From Chryseobacterium luquanense (lineage in GTDB: Bacteria > Bacteroidota > Bacteroidia > Flavobacteriales > Weeksellaceae), in NCBI RefSeq assembly GCF_026460945.1, contig NZ_JAOVZV010000019.1:1-64000 (forward strand): a stretch of 64,000 bases of DNA, given 5' to 3'. Made by a program: the position numbers and the translations under genes. Shown piece by piece: positions 38,079 to 46,514 of the stretch. Position 1 is the stretch's first letter, and each line of letters opens with the position of its first letter. Below the pieces are notes generated by a model. It was not told the DNA's origin. It saw only the letters and a program-made list of their open reading frames with translations, and made no database searches.

Positions 38079-38830
38079 TATTGTATGTCTGTTTTGGAGA
38101 TGGTGATTTCTTTCACGCTATTTCCTTTCGCATCTATGTAATTAAAAATAATATTGTTTACTCCCAAAGCTTCTGTTTTTGTAAAGATTTGTTTGAAACG
38201 AGGAGAATTCGCAATGGCTTCTTTTATCACTTCCTCAGAATCATCAATAGTAAGAAGCACTTTGAAACTTTCGGGAACTTCTACTGTATAAACGATATTG
38301 TTTTCTTCATCAGCTTTTATACTCATAATCTTTGTGCCGGAAGATTTATCTTCGAACGGAAGATTCTTATTATATACTTCAAGAACAGTATCAAGTGCAG
38401 AGACTTGTTTATTTTCTTTTGGTAAAGATTTTATATTTTTTGAAACTTTCCCGATAGAACTATTTTTATCAATGATTTCATTTGCGATTACTCTTCCGCC
38501 AATACCGTAAATTTTAATGATAAACTTTACATCCTTTTCAAGAAGTTCTTTTCCTTCTCTTTCACTTCTAATAGCCTGTCCCATAATTTCAGGAATTGAA
38601 GATTTGATTAATCTTTTTTCTTCCTTATTTTCGGAATCATTGAAAGTATTGATGTTAATTGTAATTTCATTTTCGCCAGACGCAACAGCTTTTGTAGATT
38701 TAATCATATAGCTATTTTTCATAGAGGAGGAAGCATTGTAGTTGCTTACGAAATTATCTATTTTGTCAATTTTTGTCTCGCATGAGGAAAGTAATAATGC
38801 TGAAAATAAGATAATAAATAATTTTCTCAT
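38078..38830 (-). CDS. Lipoprotein, paralogue of the next upstream gene
   Basis: A 250-residue lipoprotein (IILFSALLLSSC lipobox). It shares with the 38950-39696 product the same order of motifs: DNFVSNYNASSSM, IKSTKAVASGENEI, IGQAIRSEREGKELL, KNLPFEDKSSGTKIMSIKAD, YTVEVPESFK and a C-terminal KEITISKT. This indicates a tandem duplication. The domain itself is unrecognised. Confidence 0.75.
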   Translation of the reverse strand: MRKLFIILFSALLLSSCETKIDKIDNFVSNYNASSSMKNSYMIKSTKAVASGENEITININTFNDSENKEEKRLIKSSIPEIMGQAIRSEREGKELLEKDVKFIIKIYGIGGRVIANEIIDKNSSIGKVSKNIKSLPKENKQVSALDTVLEVYNKNLPFEDKSSGTKIMSIKADEENNIVYTVEVPESFKVLLTIDDSEEVIKEAIANSPRFKQIFTKTEALGVNNIIFNYIDAKGNSVKEITISKTDIQ

Positions 38831-38949
38831 GGGTATTTTTTTGAAAGATAAATAAAAAAACAGAAACTCTAAAGTCCCTGTTTTTAGTTTAATTTAAAAG
38901 ATTAAATTTCAACTTAATTTAAATTTCAATTATTTTAAAAGTATCGTAA

Positions 38950-39696
38950 TTACATTGCTTCTTCTTTTGTAATCGTAACTTCTTTCAACACTTTTCCGTT
39001 TTTATCGACATATAGATATTTAATGTGATTAATTCCTAAAACCGAAGTTTGCGCAAAAACCTGCTTTATTTCTCCTGATTGCAACATAGCTTCTTTCATC
39101 GCTTTTTCTGTTCCTTCTACTGCTAAAGCCGTTTTAAAGCTATCCGGAACTTCGCAGGTGTATACCAAATTGTTCTCTGCATCAGCTTTAATGCTTGTGA
39201 TTTTAGTTCCTGTAGAAGCATCTACAATAGGAAGATTTTTGTTGAATGACTCCAGGATAGTGTTCAGTTGCTTGCTGTCTGGTTTTTCACCTTTGGCTAT
39301 CGCTTTAAAATCAACATCTTTCGATAATTTTTTATCGTCAATAGGCTGGCTTAAAATAACCTGAGAATTTTTACCATACACTTTGATGTTAAACTGAACA
39401 CCACTTTCGAAAAGCTCTTTTCCCAGTTTCTCGCTTCTTATTGCCTGTCCGATCAAATCGGGAAGAGCGCTGGTTACAAGATCACTTTCCATATCGCCTT
39501 TTTCATAATCTGTCTCCAAAGAGATGTCAACCTGATTTTCTGAAACAGCAGTTGCTTTGGTAGATTTAATTTGGTTGGTTGCAATCATGCTTGACGAGCG
39601 ATTGTACATATCAACAAAATCCTGAACCTTATCTTTCTTAGATTGACAAGATAATAACAGTAGTGAAGTCATTACTGCAAAAAGTAGTTTTTTCAT
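38950..39696 (-). CDS. Lipoprotein, paralogue of the gene at 38078-38830
   Basis: A 248-residue lipoprotein. The start at 39696 (MKKLLFAVMTSLLLLSC) is chosen over an upstream in-frame start at 39771 because it begins with the signal peptide and lipobox. The mature part mirrors its neighbour (QDFVDMYNRSSSMI, IKSTKATAVSENQV, IGQAIRSEKLGKELF, KNLPIVDASTGTKITSIKAD, KEVTITKEEAM). No function is known. The two copies lie 119 bases apart on the same strand. Confidence 0.78.
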   Translation of the reverse strand: MKKLLFAVMTSLLLLSCQSKKDKVQDFVDMYNRSSSMIATNQIKSTKATAVSENQVDISLETDYEKGDMESDLVTSALPDLIGQAIRSEKLGKELFESGVQFNIKVYGKNSQVILSQPIDDKKLSKDVDFKAIAKGEKPDSKQLNTILESFNKNLPIVDASTGTKITSIKADAENNLVYTCEVPDSFKTALAVEGTEKAMKEAMLQSGEIKQVFAQTSVLGINHIKYLYVDKNGKVLKEVTITKEEAM

Positions 39697-39902
39697 AAAT
39701 AATATTTTTTGAAAAGATAATAACAAAACAGAAGCCATTCGACTTCTGCTTGAAATATTTTGATTGCTCACATTTATAATGTTTAAAACTTTGTGAGCTT
39801 TTATAAGTGAAGCGCCTTTGTGTAACTTAAAACAGTTAATAGTTAAAAAAACTTTTATGGGCTTTGCGTTAAAATTGAGTGCATTTTTGTATTATAACTC
39901 AT

Positions 39903-42386
39903 CTAATTCAAAACATTAAACCTTAATTTAACCCCGAAATTATCCTTAAACTCTGAAGTCTGATAATACCCCAATCGATACGAGAACCCAACCCCAAAGC
40001 TTCTTCCTAAGAATCTATTCCAAATTAAGCCAACTTCCTGATAATTATGATCCAAAACCTGGAAATTAAACTGATGGTCGCCTCTGTTTTTAAAATCTCC
40101 GATTGCAGACTGATATTCCACTTCGATATTTGAATATCTAGTTCCGAATGTTTTAAATCTGAACGGTAAATATTGTGAAATTTTAAACCCGACAAACTTA
40201 TCCGCATAAAAAGTTCCCGCGGGCATCGTCGTAAAACCTAGGTTCGAAGGTGTGTTGATATTCTGATACCATTTATCCGGATTGCTGTCTCTATGACCTG
40301 CAATTTCAAAGTTTTTCCAAATCGGAGCGGTTCCCGAAGAAATCCCACCGAAAAGTTTGATGTTGGTATATCCCAATTTTGATCTGAACTGATGAATAAT
40401 CATTGCATCCAGTCTGTGGTAATCCAAATTTCCGCCTAAGGCGTTGAATCCTTTCTCGAAATTCATGAAAACCTGTGGAAATGCCTTTTCGTAAGTATAT
40501 TTTCCGCTGGGCGTCATAATGTTTTTATCGTTCGGAGAGAATTTCAAAGATAGAGTAGCACTCGTATTGTCAAAGCTGTTGCCTAAATTTTTATACTGAT
40601 AATCAAAAAGAGCGGACTGTTTCTCTTTATTCAAACTCAATTTCATGCTTAAAGAATTAGAAATATCATACAAATAAGACGCGCCCCATTTCTGATTTTT
40701 ATAGAAATTAGCATTGTGAATATCAAGATTCAAATCATTAATTCTCATCATCATGTCCCACATATTGTTGCTGAATCTTCCTGCTGCAAACACATCATCC
40801 ACATAATCGATTCTGAAAACCGAAGTTCTTTTGCTCGATAATTTCACATCTAAACCTAAACCGTATTTCCAGGTGTGGTCTTTAAAACCGTAGCCGAAAT
40901 ATCCATCCGGAGAAAACGTCTTGCTGAATTTCTCATTCAGTTTCACACCGGCTCCCAAACGGATTCCCTGATATTTATCGTAACTGAAAATCTTCGTAAT
41001 ATCAAAATCAATCATTTTATAGCGGAGATTTCCTCGCAGCAATTGGGTTAAGGTATTTAATTTCTTTTCGAAATCATGTTTCTGCACAAGGCTGTCGATA
41101 TTCGAATAGGTGGCGCTTTCTCTTGCGGTCAGACTGTCGGTTCTGTACTGGTCGAGAAGACTTCCGTCTGAGTTTTTCATTTCCAGAGAATAGCCTTTAA
41201 ACTCTGATGCTTTTTGAGATTCATTCAGTTTAAAATCAAAAAAGCGATTTTTTACATAGAGATAATTACCAAAACTTTTCTGATGGTATTTCCTTTTGTC
41301 ACTGATGTAAGCGCCTTTCTTCAGGCTGTCGGTTTTCACGCTGTCTCTCTTGGCAACGTTAAAGGACTGGTCGCCCATTCTCAGTTTAATATCTTCATAA
41401 TCCAGAAACCATTTTCCATCAATCGGTTTCCAGACGGAGACGATGTCGCCTTCACTTCTTTTTTTGTTGGCACTTTCAAACTTTTTCAGAGCGTAGGTTT
41501 CAGAATCGATATAGATTTTTCCGTTGAATTTTCTCGGATTCTGCTTCTTTTTATCCGTTATTTCTTTGAATTTAATCACAAAGGTTTTTCTCCCGTCAAT
41601 CTGCAGCGTATCGGAAAGATAGAAATTGAACAGCTTTCTGTTTTCAGGTCTCAACTGTCTTGGAACACGGTCGAGATTGGAAATATTAATCGCCAACGCT
41701 TCATAGATAGGATTTTTAAAACCCGACATCCGGTTGTCGATGATATTGGTTTTTTCACCAAAACTTTTAGAATATTTGTACTCTGTGGCTTTTTCCCAAA
41801 GAAACATCTGGCTCTGTTCGGTGGCGTTGATGAAATCCTGTTCTATAAGAGAATCTTTAATCTCTTTCTCCTTCATTTTAAGATCTCTCTTTTCCACTTT
41901 GGCAAGAGAATCTTTTCGTACCGCAAGAAAGCGGGTGTAGGTATCCACAGAATCTTTGTCGACATCAAGCGAAAACTTACTGTACGATTTAAAGTCGTAT
42001 GAGTCTAATGATTTGGGCGAATTATCTTTGGCTCTTTTATTTACTTCGTCTAAAATCCTCAACGCTCTCGGGTCGCTTTTATCTTGAATCACCACGCGGT
42101 CGATATTGTTTCTTTTTTCGGATAAAGGCAGCATCGAAATCTCCATCGACTTTTTCACATCCACCGTGATGTCTTCAAAATTGCTGGCCAGAATTTCTAC
42201 TTTTTTACATTTCGTTTTAAAACTGAGATTCCCGCTGTAATCGGTTTTACCAAGCAGTGCATCATCACAATAAACTGCCGCATTGGGAATTGGTTCTTTG
42301 TTGGATTTGTTAAATACTTTCAGTTGAGTTTGCCCGAAAAACAGGAGTGTGGACAATACAAGCAGAGCAGATAAAAGTTTAGTCAT
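39903..42386 (-). CDS. DUF5686 outer-membrane protein, paralogue A
   Basis: An 827-residue exported protein. The start at 42386 (MTKLLSALLVLSTLLFFGQT) is preferred to a TTG 18 codons upstream because it gives a clean signal peptide. Residues 20-75 form a carboxypeptidase-regulatory-like domain (LKVFNKSNKEPIPNAAVYC), then DUF5686 motifs shared with paralogue B (VVIQDKSDPRALRILDEV, SYDFKSYSKFSLDVDKDS, GKIYIDSETYALKKFES), and a beta-barrel-like second half ending in VKLRFNVLN. It probably lies in the outer membrane. Confidence 0.85.
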   Translation of the reverse strand: MTKLLSALLVLSTLLFFGQTQLKVFNKSNKEPIPNAAVYCDDALLGKTDYSGNLSFKTKCKKVEILASNFEDITVDVKKSMEISMLPLSEKRNNIDRVVIQDKSDPRALRILDEVNKRAKDNSPKSLDSYDFKSYSKFSLDVDKDSVDTYTRFLAVRKDSLAKVEKRDLKMKEKEIKDSLIEQDFINATEQSQMFLWEKATEYKYSKSFGEKTNIIDNRMSGFKNPIYEALAINISNLDRVPRQLRPENRKLFNFYLSDTLQIDGRKTFVIKFKEITDKKKQNPRKFNGKIYIDSETYALKKFESANKKRSEGDIVSVWKPIDGKWFLDYEDIKLRMGDQSFNVAKRDSVKTDSLKKGAYISDKRKYHQKSFGNYLYVKNRFFDFKLNESQKASEFKGYSLEMKNSDGSLLDQYRTDSLTARESATYSNIDSLVQKHDFEKKLNTLTQLLRGNLRYKMIDFDITKIFSYDKYQGIRLGAGVKLNEKFSKTFSPDGYFGYGFKDHTWKYGLGLDVKLSSKRTSVFRIDYVDDVFAAGRFSNNMWDMMMRINDLNLDIHNANFYKNQKWGASYLYDISNSLSMKLSLNKEKQSALFDYQYKNLGNSFDNTSATLSLKFSPNDKNIMTPSGKYTYEKAFPQVFMNFEKGFNALGGNLDYHRLDAMIIHQFRSKLGYTNIKLFGGISSGTAPIWKNFEIAGHRDSNPDKWYQNINTPSNLGFTTMPAGTFYADKFVGFKISQYLPFRFKTFGTRYSNIEVEYQSAIGDFKNRGDHQFNFQVLDHNYQEVGLIWNRFLGRSFGVGFSYRLGYYQTSEFKDNFGVKLRFNVLN

Positions 42387-42599
42387 TGAGTTTTTTATTA
42401 ATGAGACAAAACTATTGATTAGAAAGTTACAAAACCGCAACAGAAAATATAATCTTTTGTTAAAAATTAAATCAGCTGTACTTCAATGCAATACCGCTGA
42501 TTTTTATATTCTTCAATTCCCGTTGGAATGAAAAAAGGGAGTATGTTTAAGAATTTTTAAGGATTTTACTTAAATATTTTTCTATTGCCGAATCTCCAT

Positions 42600-42647
42600 C
42601 AGTTCGAGTAGGAATTTTTGGAAGAAAAATTTTGTATTGAGAACATG
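42600..42647 (+). repeat. Decayed half copy of palindromic repeat family A
   Basis: CAGTTCGAGTAGGAATTTTT, then GGAAGAAAAATTTTGTATTG and AGAACATGG, aligns with the left arm of the family A repeats at 45778-47344 (CAGTTCGAGTGTTTTT, GGAAGAAAAATGTATCG, AGAACTTAG). The right arm is missing here. It lies just left of the two A+T-rich orphan genes. Confidence 0.45.
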
Positions 42648-42723
42648 GTTTTTTTTCATCTGCGGTTGAAATAAAATTGTTTTGTGTTTTGATATTTTCT
42701 ATTTTTAAAAAATTATATATTGG

Positions 42724-43461
42724 ATGGGCTTATTAAGTAAATCCAAATTTAAAAGAAATCCAAAATATATCTTACCAAACAAAATGACACAAGAAGAATT
42801 TATAAAAGAAGTTAGAAATTCGTATTTAAAAGCAAGAAAATGTATCTATCCTCCCAAAAACAATTTTGAAAAATTAAGCCGGGGAACTAGCCATTCAATT
42901 TCATCAGTTACAGAAGACTTATTTGGATGTTATTGTGCTGAAAAAATTACTAAGAAAGAAAACAATGCTATGATATTTATTGACCCACCTATTTCTTTTA
43001 AAGGAACAACTTTAAAAAATAAAAGTAAAAGAAGGGCTCTACTAATAAGACCAGATTTGGCATTTGTTGTTAATGACATTGCAACTGTACTATTTGATAT
43101 TAAAACTGACTTGGGATATAAACGAAAAGATTTTTTCAATCAAGCAAAGGAAAGAAATGCACAACTTGATAAAATAAAAAAAAAGAAATGTTCATTTAAT
43201 GATGGTGAAACAAAGGAAAAAAATGAAATAGTAATTTCGGAAAATATTAAATTTATTTACATAATTATTTCTCAAGGAAATATAACCCGAAAAATACAAG
43301 ATGAATTTATTAGCCAAATTAAAGAACTCGAAAATATGGATATTTTTTTGCTTACAAATGGTGGTCATTTAAACACTTATGTTGATGAAATATCTTACAC
43401 AATAAACAAAAATGAGTTTAATCGACTTGATAATATAATAAATACTGAATTAAACTTTTAA
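42724..43461 (+). CDS. PD-(D/E)XK nuclease-like orphan protein
   Basis: A 245-residue protein, no signal peptide, strongly A+T-rich codons. A PD-(D/E)XK-like core is visible: an upstream helix Glu (Glu64 in SVTEDLFG), Pro110-Asp111 in LIRPDLAFVV, Asp125-Ile-Lys127 in TVLFDIKTDLG, and a following helix Gln140 in DFFNQAKER. This is the fold of many restriction and repair nucleases. The final part is mixed alpha/beta. An ATG at 42784 (MTQEEFIKEV) is an alternative start. No methyltransferase or helicase partner is next to it. Nuclease activity and a defence role are inferred. Confidence 0.6.
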   Translation: MGLLSKSKFKRNPKYILPNKMTQEEFIKEVRNSYLKARKCIYPPKNNFEKLSRGTSHSISSVTEDLFGCYCAEKITKKENNAMIFIDPPISFKGTTLKNKSKRRALLIRPDLAFVVNDIATVLFDIKTDLGYKRKDFFNQAKERNAQLDKIKKKKCSFNDGETKEKNEIVISENIKFIYIIISQGNITRKIQDEFISQIKELENMDIFLLTNGGHLNTYVDEISYTINKNEFNRLDNIINTELNF

Positions 43462-43613
43462 ATTTACTATTGCTGAAAGTATTTTACATTAGGCAAATTA
43501 ATGTACAAAATATAAATTAAGTTTTTTCAATTAAAATTCTATTAACAATTTCAGTTTTTATATTTTACTTCTAACAAGAACGTAAAAAAACTTTAAATTT
43601 TACAAAAATCATA

Positions 43614-44456
43614 ATGGCTACATTATACGATCAATTCAAAATTATACTTGAAAAATATTCAAGCGAAAATAAAATTCAAATTTTACATCGAGGTTTTACA
43701 AAAGATTATTCTTTTAAAAAATTTAATTTGGATGTAAACTATAATACTTTAGAACAATTTGGTGAAAGGCTCTTTTTCTTTGGTGAAAAATCGAAAAATT
43801 TTGAATTCAAAAAGAATAATCTTAAGTTTAAAATAAATGATACTTCTAGTGAAACATTTGAAAGAATTTTTAATATTTTCGGCGAATTAGAAAACGATAA
43901 TATTCCACAAGAATATTATCTTAAAAATGAAAAAAAAATTAATTATTTTACACAAGAAAATAAGATTGATTTTCTTGAAAAAGTTCAAAACTTACATGAA
44001 AACTGCAAGATATATCTTCGAAATTATTATTTTACAGTCTTACACCAATTAGATTATAATGATTTTAAAGATGTTTCTTTAATGGTATCTTCTTCGATAG
44101 AAAATAAAGTGGCTGAAAGTTTCTCTAACAAGAGTGGAATAAAAATAAATTTTTGGAAGTGGAATTCAGAAACAGATGTTTGCAATTTAGCTGATTTACC
44201 AATATTTGAAGGAGTTCCACATCCATATGAAAAAGAGGAAACTATTTTTGGCGCAATTTTCCCACATTATATATATTCCTTTGAATCAGAAGGGAAGATA
44301 TTTATTAATCCTAATATTGAAGAGTTAGAAGATTATGAAGTTTTATTATATGCTGGTTTTGATATAGACCAATCAAATTTTAAAGAAAAACTTGAAATAA
44401 TGACTTCTTATCAAACTTACTTAGAAAATAATAATGGTAAACTTGAAGAATTTTAA
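43614..44456 (+). CDS. Orphan protein with ADP-ribosyltransferase-like motif pattern
   Basis: A 280-residue soluble protein with A+T-rich codons and no recognised family. Three segments recall the R-S-E pattern of ADP-ribosyltransferases, in the right order: Arg26 in IQILHRGF, a Ser triplet before a helix (residues 159-170, VSSSIENKVAESF), and Glu242 in DYEVLLYAGFDI. The long insert between the first two is unusual. Match is by eye and weak; other folds are possible. It lies 152 bases after the nuclease-like gene on the same strand, and both have the same unusual base composition. Confidence 0.5.
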   Translation: MATLYDQFKIILEKYSSENKIQILHRGFTKDYSFKKFNLDVNYNTLEQFGERLFFFGEKSKNFEFKKNNLKFKINDTSSETFERIFNIFGELENDNIPQEYYLKNEKKINYFTQENKIDFLEKVQNLHENCKIYLRNYYFTVLHQLDYNDFKDVSLMVSSSIENKVAESFSNKSGIKINFWKWNSETDVCNLADLPIFEGVPHPYEKEETIFGAIFPHYIYSFESEGKIFINPNIEELEDYEVLLYAGFDIDQSNFKEKLEIMTSYQTYLENNNGKLEEF

Positions 44457-44589
44457 TTTTATTACAAATTAATTTATTAAAATTGTATAGCCCATCTGCG
44501 AGGTTTTTCCATTTCAAAAAAAATCTTCTCTCAATCCCATACTATTCAAAAATATTTTTATATTTGTCTGAAGAACAACAAAAAACAAA

Positions 44590-44700
44590 ATGATGATTAA
44601 GAAATATAACTCCGCAGCTCCTGCGCACGCTTCCGGCACCACCGGATCTCAGAAAAATTCCAATTGTACAAAACAGATTGTCCGTCTCAAAAACCGGTAA
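44590..44700 (+). CDS. Short 36-residue ORF before the tandem repeat, possible gene fragment
   Basis: An ORF of 36 codons starting MMIKKYNSAAPAHASGTTG. It stops at 44700, while the frame that continues into the repeat ORF (44664-44882) begins within it in another phase. One frame change near 44640-44664 would join them into a longer protein. It may therefore be the 5' part of a broken gene or a real small peptide gene. Confidence 0.35.
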   Translation: MMIKKYNSAAPAHASGTTGSQKNSNCTKQIVRLKNR

Positions 44701-44882
44701 AGTACTACGACAGACCGCTCAACGACTTCGAAGACCGCTTCAATCGCTCCGAAAAGGCGTTCAGGCATTTCGATGAACCCGCCAACCATTTCTATAAAGC
44801 GTTCAAGAGTTTCAATGAGGTAATCAATCACTTCGATGAGCCCGTCAACCACTTCGATAAAGCAATCAGGCATTTCGAATAG
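44664..44882 (+). CDS. Heptad-repeat ORF on the 21-bp tandem array, uncertain
   Basis: A 72-residue ORF whose residues 14-72 consist of seven-residue repeats of the form HFDEPVN (one repeat per 21-bp DNA unit). It stops at a TAG inside the ninth unit, though the repeats continue for another 1.5 units in the same frame. The opposite strand is also open (44894 to 44649) and there encodes Leu/Ile heptads such as LIEVIDYLIETLERF. Which strand, if any, is translated cannot be decided from sequence. Confidence 0.35.
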   Translation: MYKTDCPSQKPVKYYDRPLNDFEDRFNRSEKAFRHFDEPANHFYKAFKSFNEVINHFDEPVNHFDKAIRHFE

Positions 44883-44912
44883 GCAATCAACCACTTCGAA
44901 TGGGTAATCAAG
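44703..44912. repeat. Tandem array of ten 21-bp units
   Basis: Ten units of exactly 21 bases with a diverged consensus near CACTTCGATNANCCNNTCAA. Units begin at 44703, 44724, 44745 and so on to 44892. The best preserved are 44829-44849 and 44850-44870. No unit has an insertion or deletion, so the length of seven codons has been kept under selection or by recent amplification. Confidence 0.85.
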
Positions 44913-45027
44913 TACAATTTATTATATTTCAATGCCTTATAGGATTTTTTGAAAAATTGGTTTTCATGAACAATCAATAGCAATAAGATTTTAACTCTAT
45001 TTTTTAAACACAAAAAACAATTACATT

Positions 45028-45720
45028 ATGAAAAAAGAACAAGTAATCCGCATTTTCAGACTAACCGATGCTGTCCTTAAACAAAAAGCGGATGAATACA
45101 TCGATTTACTCGACAGAGATTTCATCGAATTCGCAGACCGTGGCTACAACGCCGCCAAAAAATCTGAACTGACGACCGCCCGGGACACGGTAGAAAGCTT
45201 CCCCAACGATGAACAGCTGGAAGCCATCAAAATGAATCTTACCGAACAGAAAGATGCTGCCCGCAAAGCCCTCGAAAAAACCATGCGCAGTATTTTTAAT
45301 ATGGCAGAAAATGTTTTCGGGCAGTACAGTGCAAAACACAGGGAGTTTGGTGATGCTTTAATCAGTCAGCAAAGCGATGCCGAAATCGTGCGTGTCGCCA
45401 AAATCATGAGCCTTACCGCAGAAAAATACCTTACCGAACTTTCCGCAGAAGGTCTTACCCAGAATAAAATTAACACCCTCATTGCCCAACGGGAAGCACT
45501 TGATGTTGCAATCGATGCACAGGCTCAGGGAATTTCCGACCGTGATGTTGCCACCGAAGGCAGGGTAGAAGCCCTCAATGCACTCCATCGGTTGCTCATG
45601 AAATACGCAGGCATCGGCCAGGATATCTTCTACGAAACCAACGAAGCCAAATATAACGACTACATCATCTACGATACTCCTAACGGATTGCCGGAGGTGC
45701 CACCAGCGGAGCCAGTATAA
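45028..45720 (+). CDS. Unknown helical protein, G+C-richer than its surroundings
   Basis: A 230-residue soluble protein, all helical by appearance, with long Glu/Lys/Ala/Gln amphipathic stretches (residues 60-110 and 130-165). A Pro-rich tail (GLPEVPPAEPV) ends it. No signal peptide and no recognised domain. Its codons use far more C and G at third positions than the genes at 42724-44456. It lies between the 21-bp array and the palindromic repeat cluster. I recall similar hypothetical proteins in Bacteroidota but no function. Confidence 0.65.
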   Translation: MKKEQVIRIFRLTDAVLKQKADEYIDLLDRDFIEFADRGYNAAKKSELTTARDTVESFPNDEQLEAIKMNLTEQKDAARKALEKTMRSIFNMAENVFGQYSAKHREFGDALISQQSDAEIVRVAKIMSLTAEKYLTELSAEGLTQNKINTLIAQREALDVAIDAQAQGISDRDVATEGRVEALNALHRLLMKYAGIGQDIFYETNEAKYNDYIIYDTPNGLPEVPPAEPV

Positions 45721-45777
45721 ATTAAATTCTATAAAAGTCACTCGTCAGTCGCACCGTCAGTCGTACATCACTCATGC

Positions 45778-45907
45778 GTCAGTTCGAGTGTTTTTCGTAG
45801 CGCAGCGTAGAAAAATGTATCGAGAACCCGTGAACCGAAGCACAAAATTAGTCTTCAATACAAAAACTTCTCGATACACTCCGCTTCGCTGCGTTACTCG
45901 AAGTGAC
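45778..45907. repeat. Palindromic repeat family A, copy 1
   Basis: A 130-base imperfect palindrome: GTCAGTTCGAG at the left end pairs with CTCGAAGTGAC at the right end, and the inner arms TGTATCGAGAA and TTCTCGATACA are exact complements. A further inner pair (GCAGCG/CGCTGC) strengthens the stem. The loop is the region AACCCGTGAACCGAAGCAC and neighbours. It is the first of five copies in tandem. Confidence 0.85.
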
Positions 45908-45959
45908 GTCCTTCGAATCAAGATTGTGCCAAAGTAAAATGCTCGTCAGTTTGAACACT

Positions 45960-46092
45960 GTCAGTTCGAGTGTTTTTCTGCAACGAAGTGGAAGAAAAAT
46001 GTATCGCGAACTTAGTGAACCGAAGCTCAAATTTATTCTTCAATACAAAAACTTCTCGTTACACTCTGCTTCGCTGCTTTAGTCGAAGTGAC
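45960..46092. repeat. Palindromic repeat family A, copy 2
   Basis: A 133-base copy with GTATCGCGAA in place of GTATCGAGAA on the left and TTCTCGTTACA on the right, so two stem pairs are lost. It is followed by a 52-base spacer (AATCAAGATTGTGCCAAAGT and on) shared by the next copies. Confidence 0.85.
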
Positions 46093-46144
46093 GTCTTTCT
46101 AATCAAGATTGTGCCAAAGTAAAATGCTCGTCAGTTTGAACACT

Positions 46145-46277
46145 GTCAGTTCGAGTGTTTTTCTGCAACGAAGTGGAAGAAAAATGTATCGAGAACTTAG
46201 TGAACCGAAGCTCAAAATTATTCTTCAATACAAAAACTTCTCGATACACTCTGCTTCGCTGCGTTAGTCGAAGTGAC
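46145..46277. repeat. Palindromic repeat family A, copy 3
   Basis: A 133-base copy starting 185 bases after copy 2. The inner TGTATCGAGAA/TTCTCGATACA arms are intact and both outer arms are present. Confidence 0.85.
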
Positions 46278-46329
46278 GTCTTTCAAATCAAGATTGTGCC
46301 AAAGTAAAACGCTCGTCAGTTTGAACACC

Positions 46330-46462
46330 GTCAGTTCGAGTGTTTTTCTGCAACGAAGTGGAAGAAAAATGTATCGAGAACTTAGTGAACCGCAGCACAA
46401 AATTATTCTTCAATACAAGAACTTCTCGATACACTCCGCTTCGCTGCGTTAGTCGAAGTGAC
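46330..46462. repeat. Palindromic repeat family A, copy 4
   Basis: A 133-base copy starting 185 bases after copy 3, with intact inner arms. It differs from copies 3 and 5 by a few single bases, so the array is not an assembly artefact of identical units. Confidence 0.85.
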
Positions 46463-46514
46463 GTCTTACAAATCCAGATTGTGCCAAAGTAAAACGCTCG
46501 TCAGTTTGAACACC

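Noticed and set aside
38841..38949. Possible promoter or small RNA between the paired lipoprotein genes
   Set aside because: Only A+T-rich sequence with no clear box or hairpin.
44649..44894. Minus-strand coiled-coil protein over the 21-bp array
   Set aside because: The open frame and heptads follow automatically from the 21-base period; GTG start and no supporting ribosome site. Kept only as a note under the array.
44703..44912. CRISPR array
   Set aside because: Units are contiguous 21-base tandem repeats with no unique spacers, and no cas genes are near.
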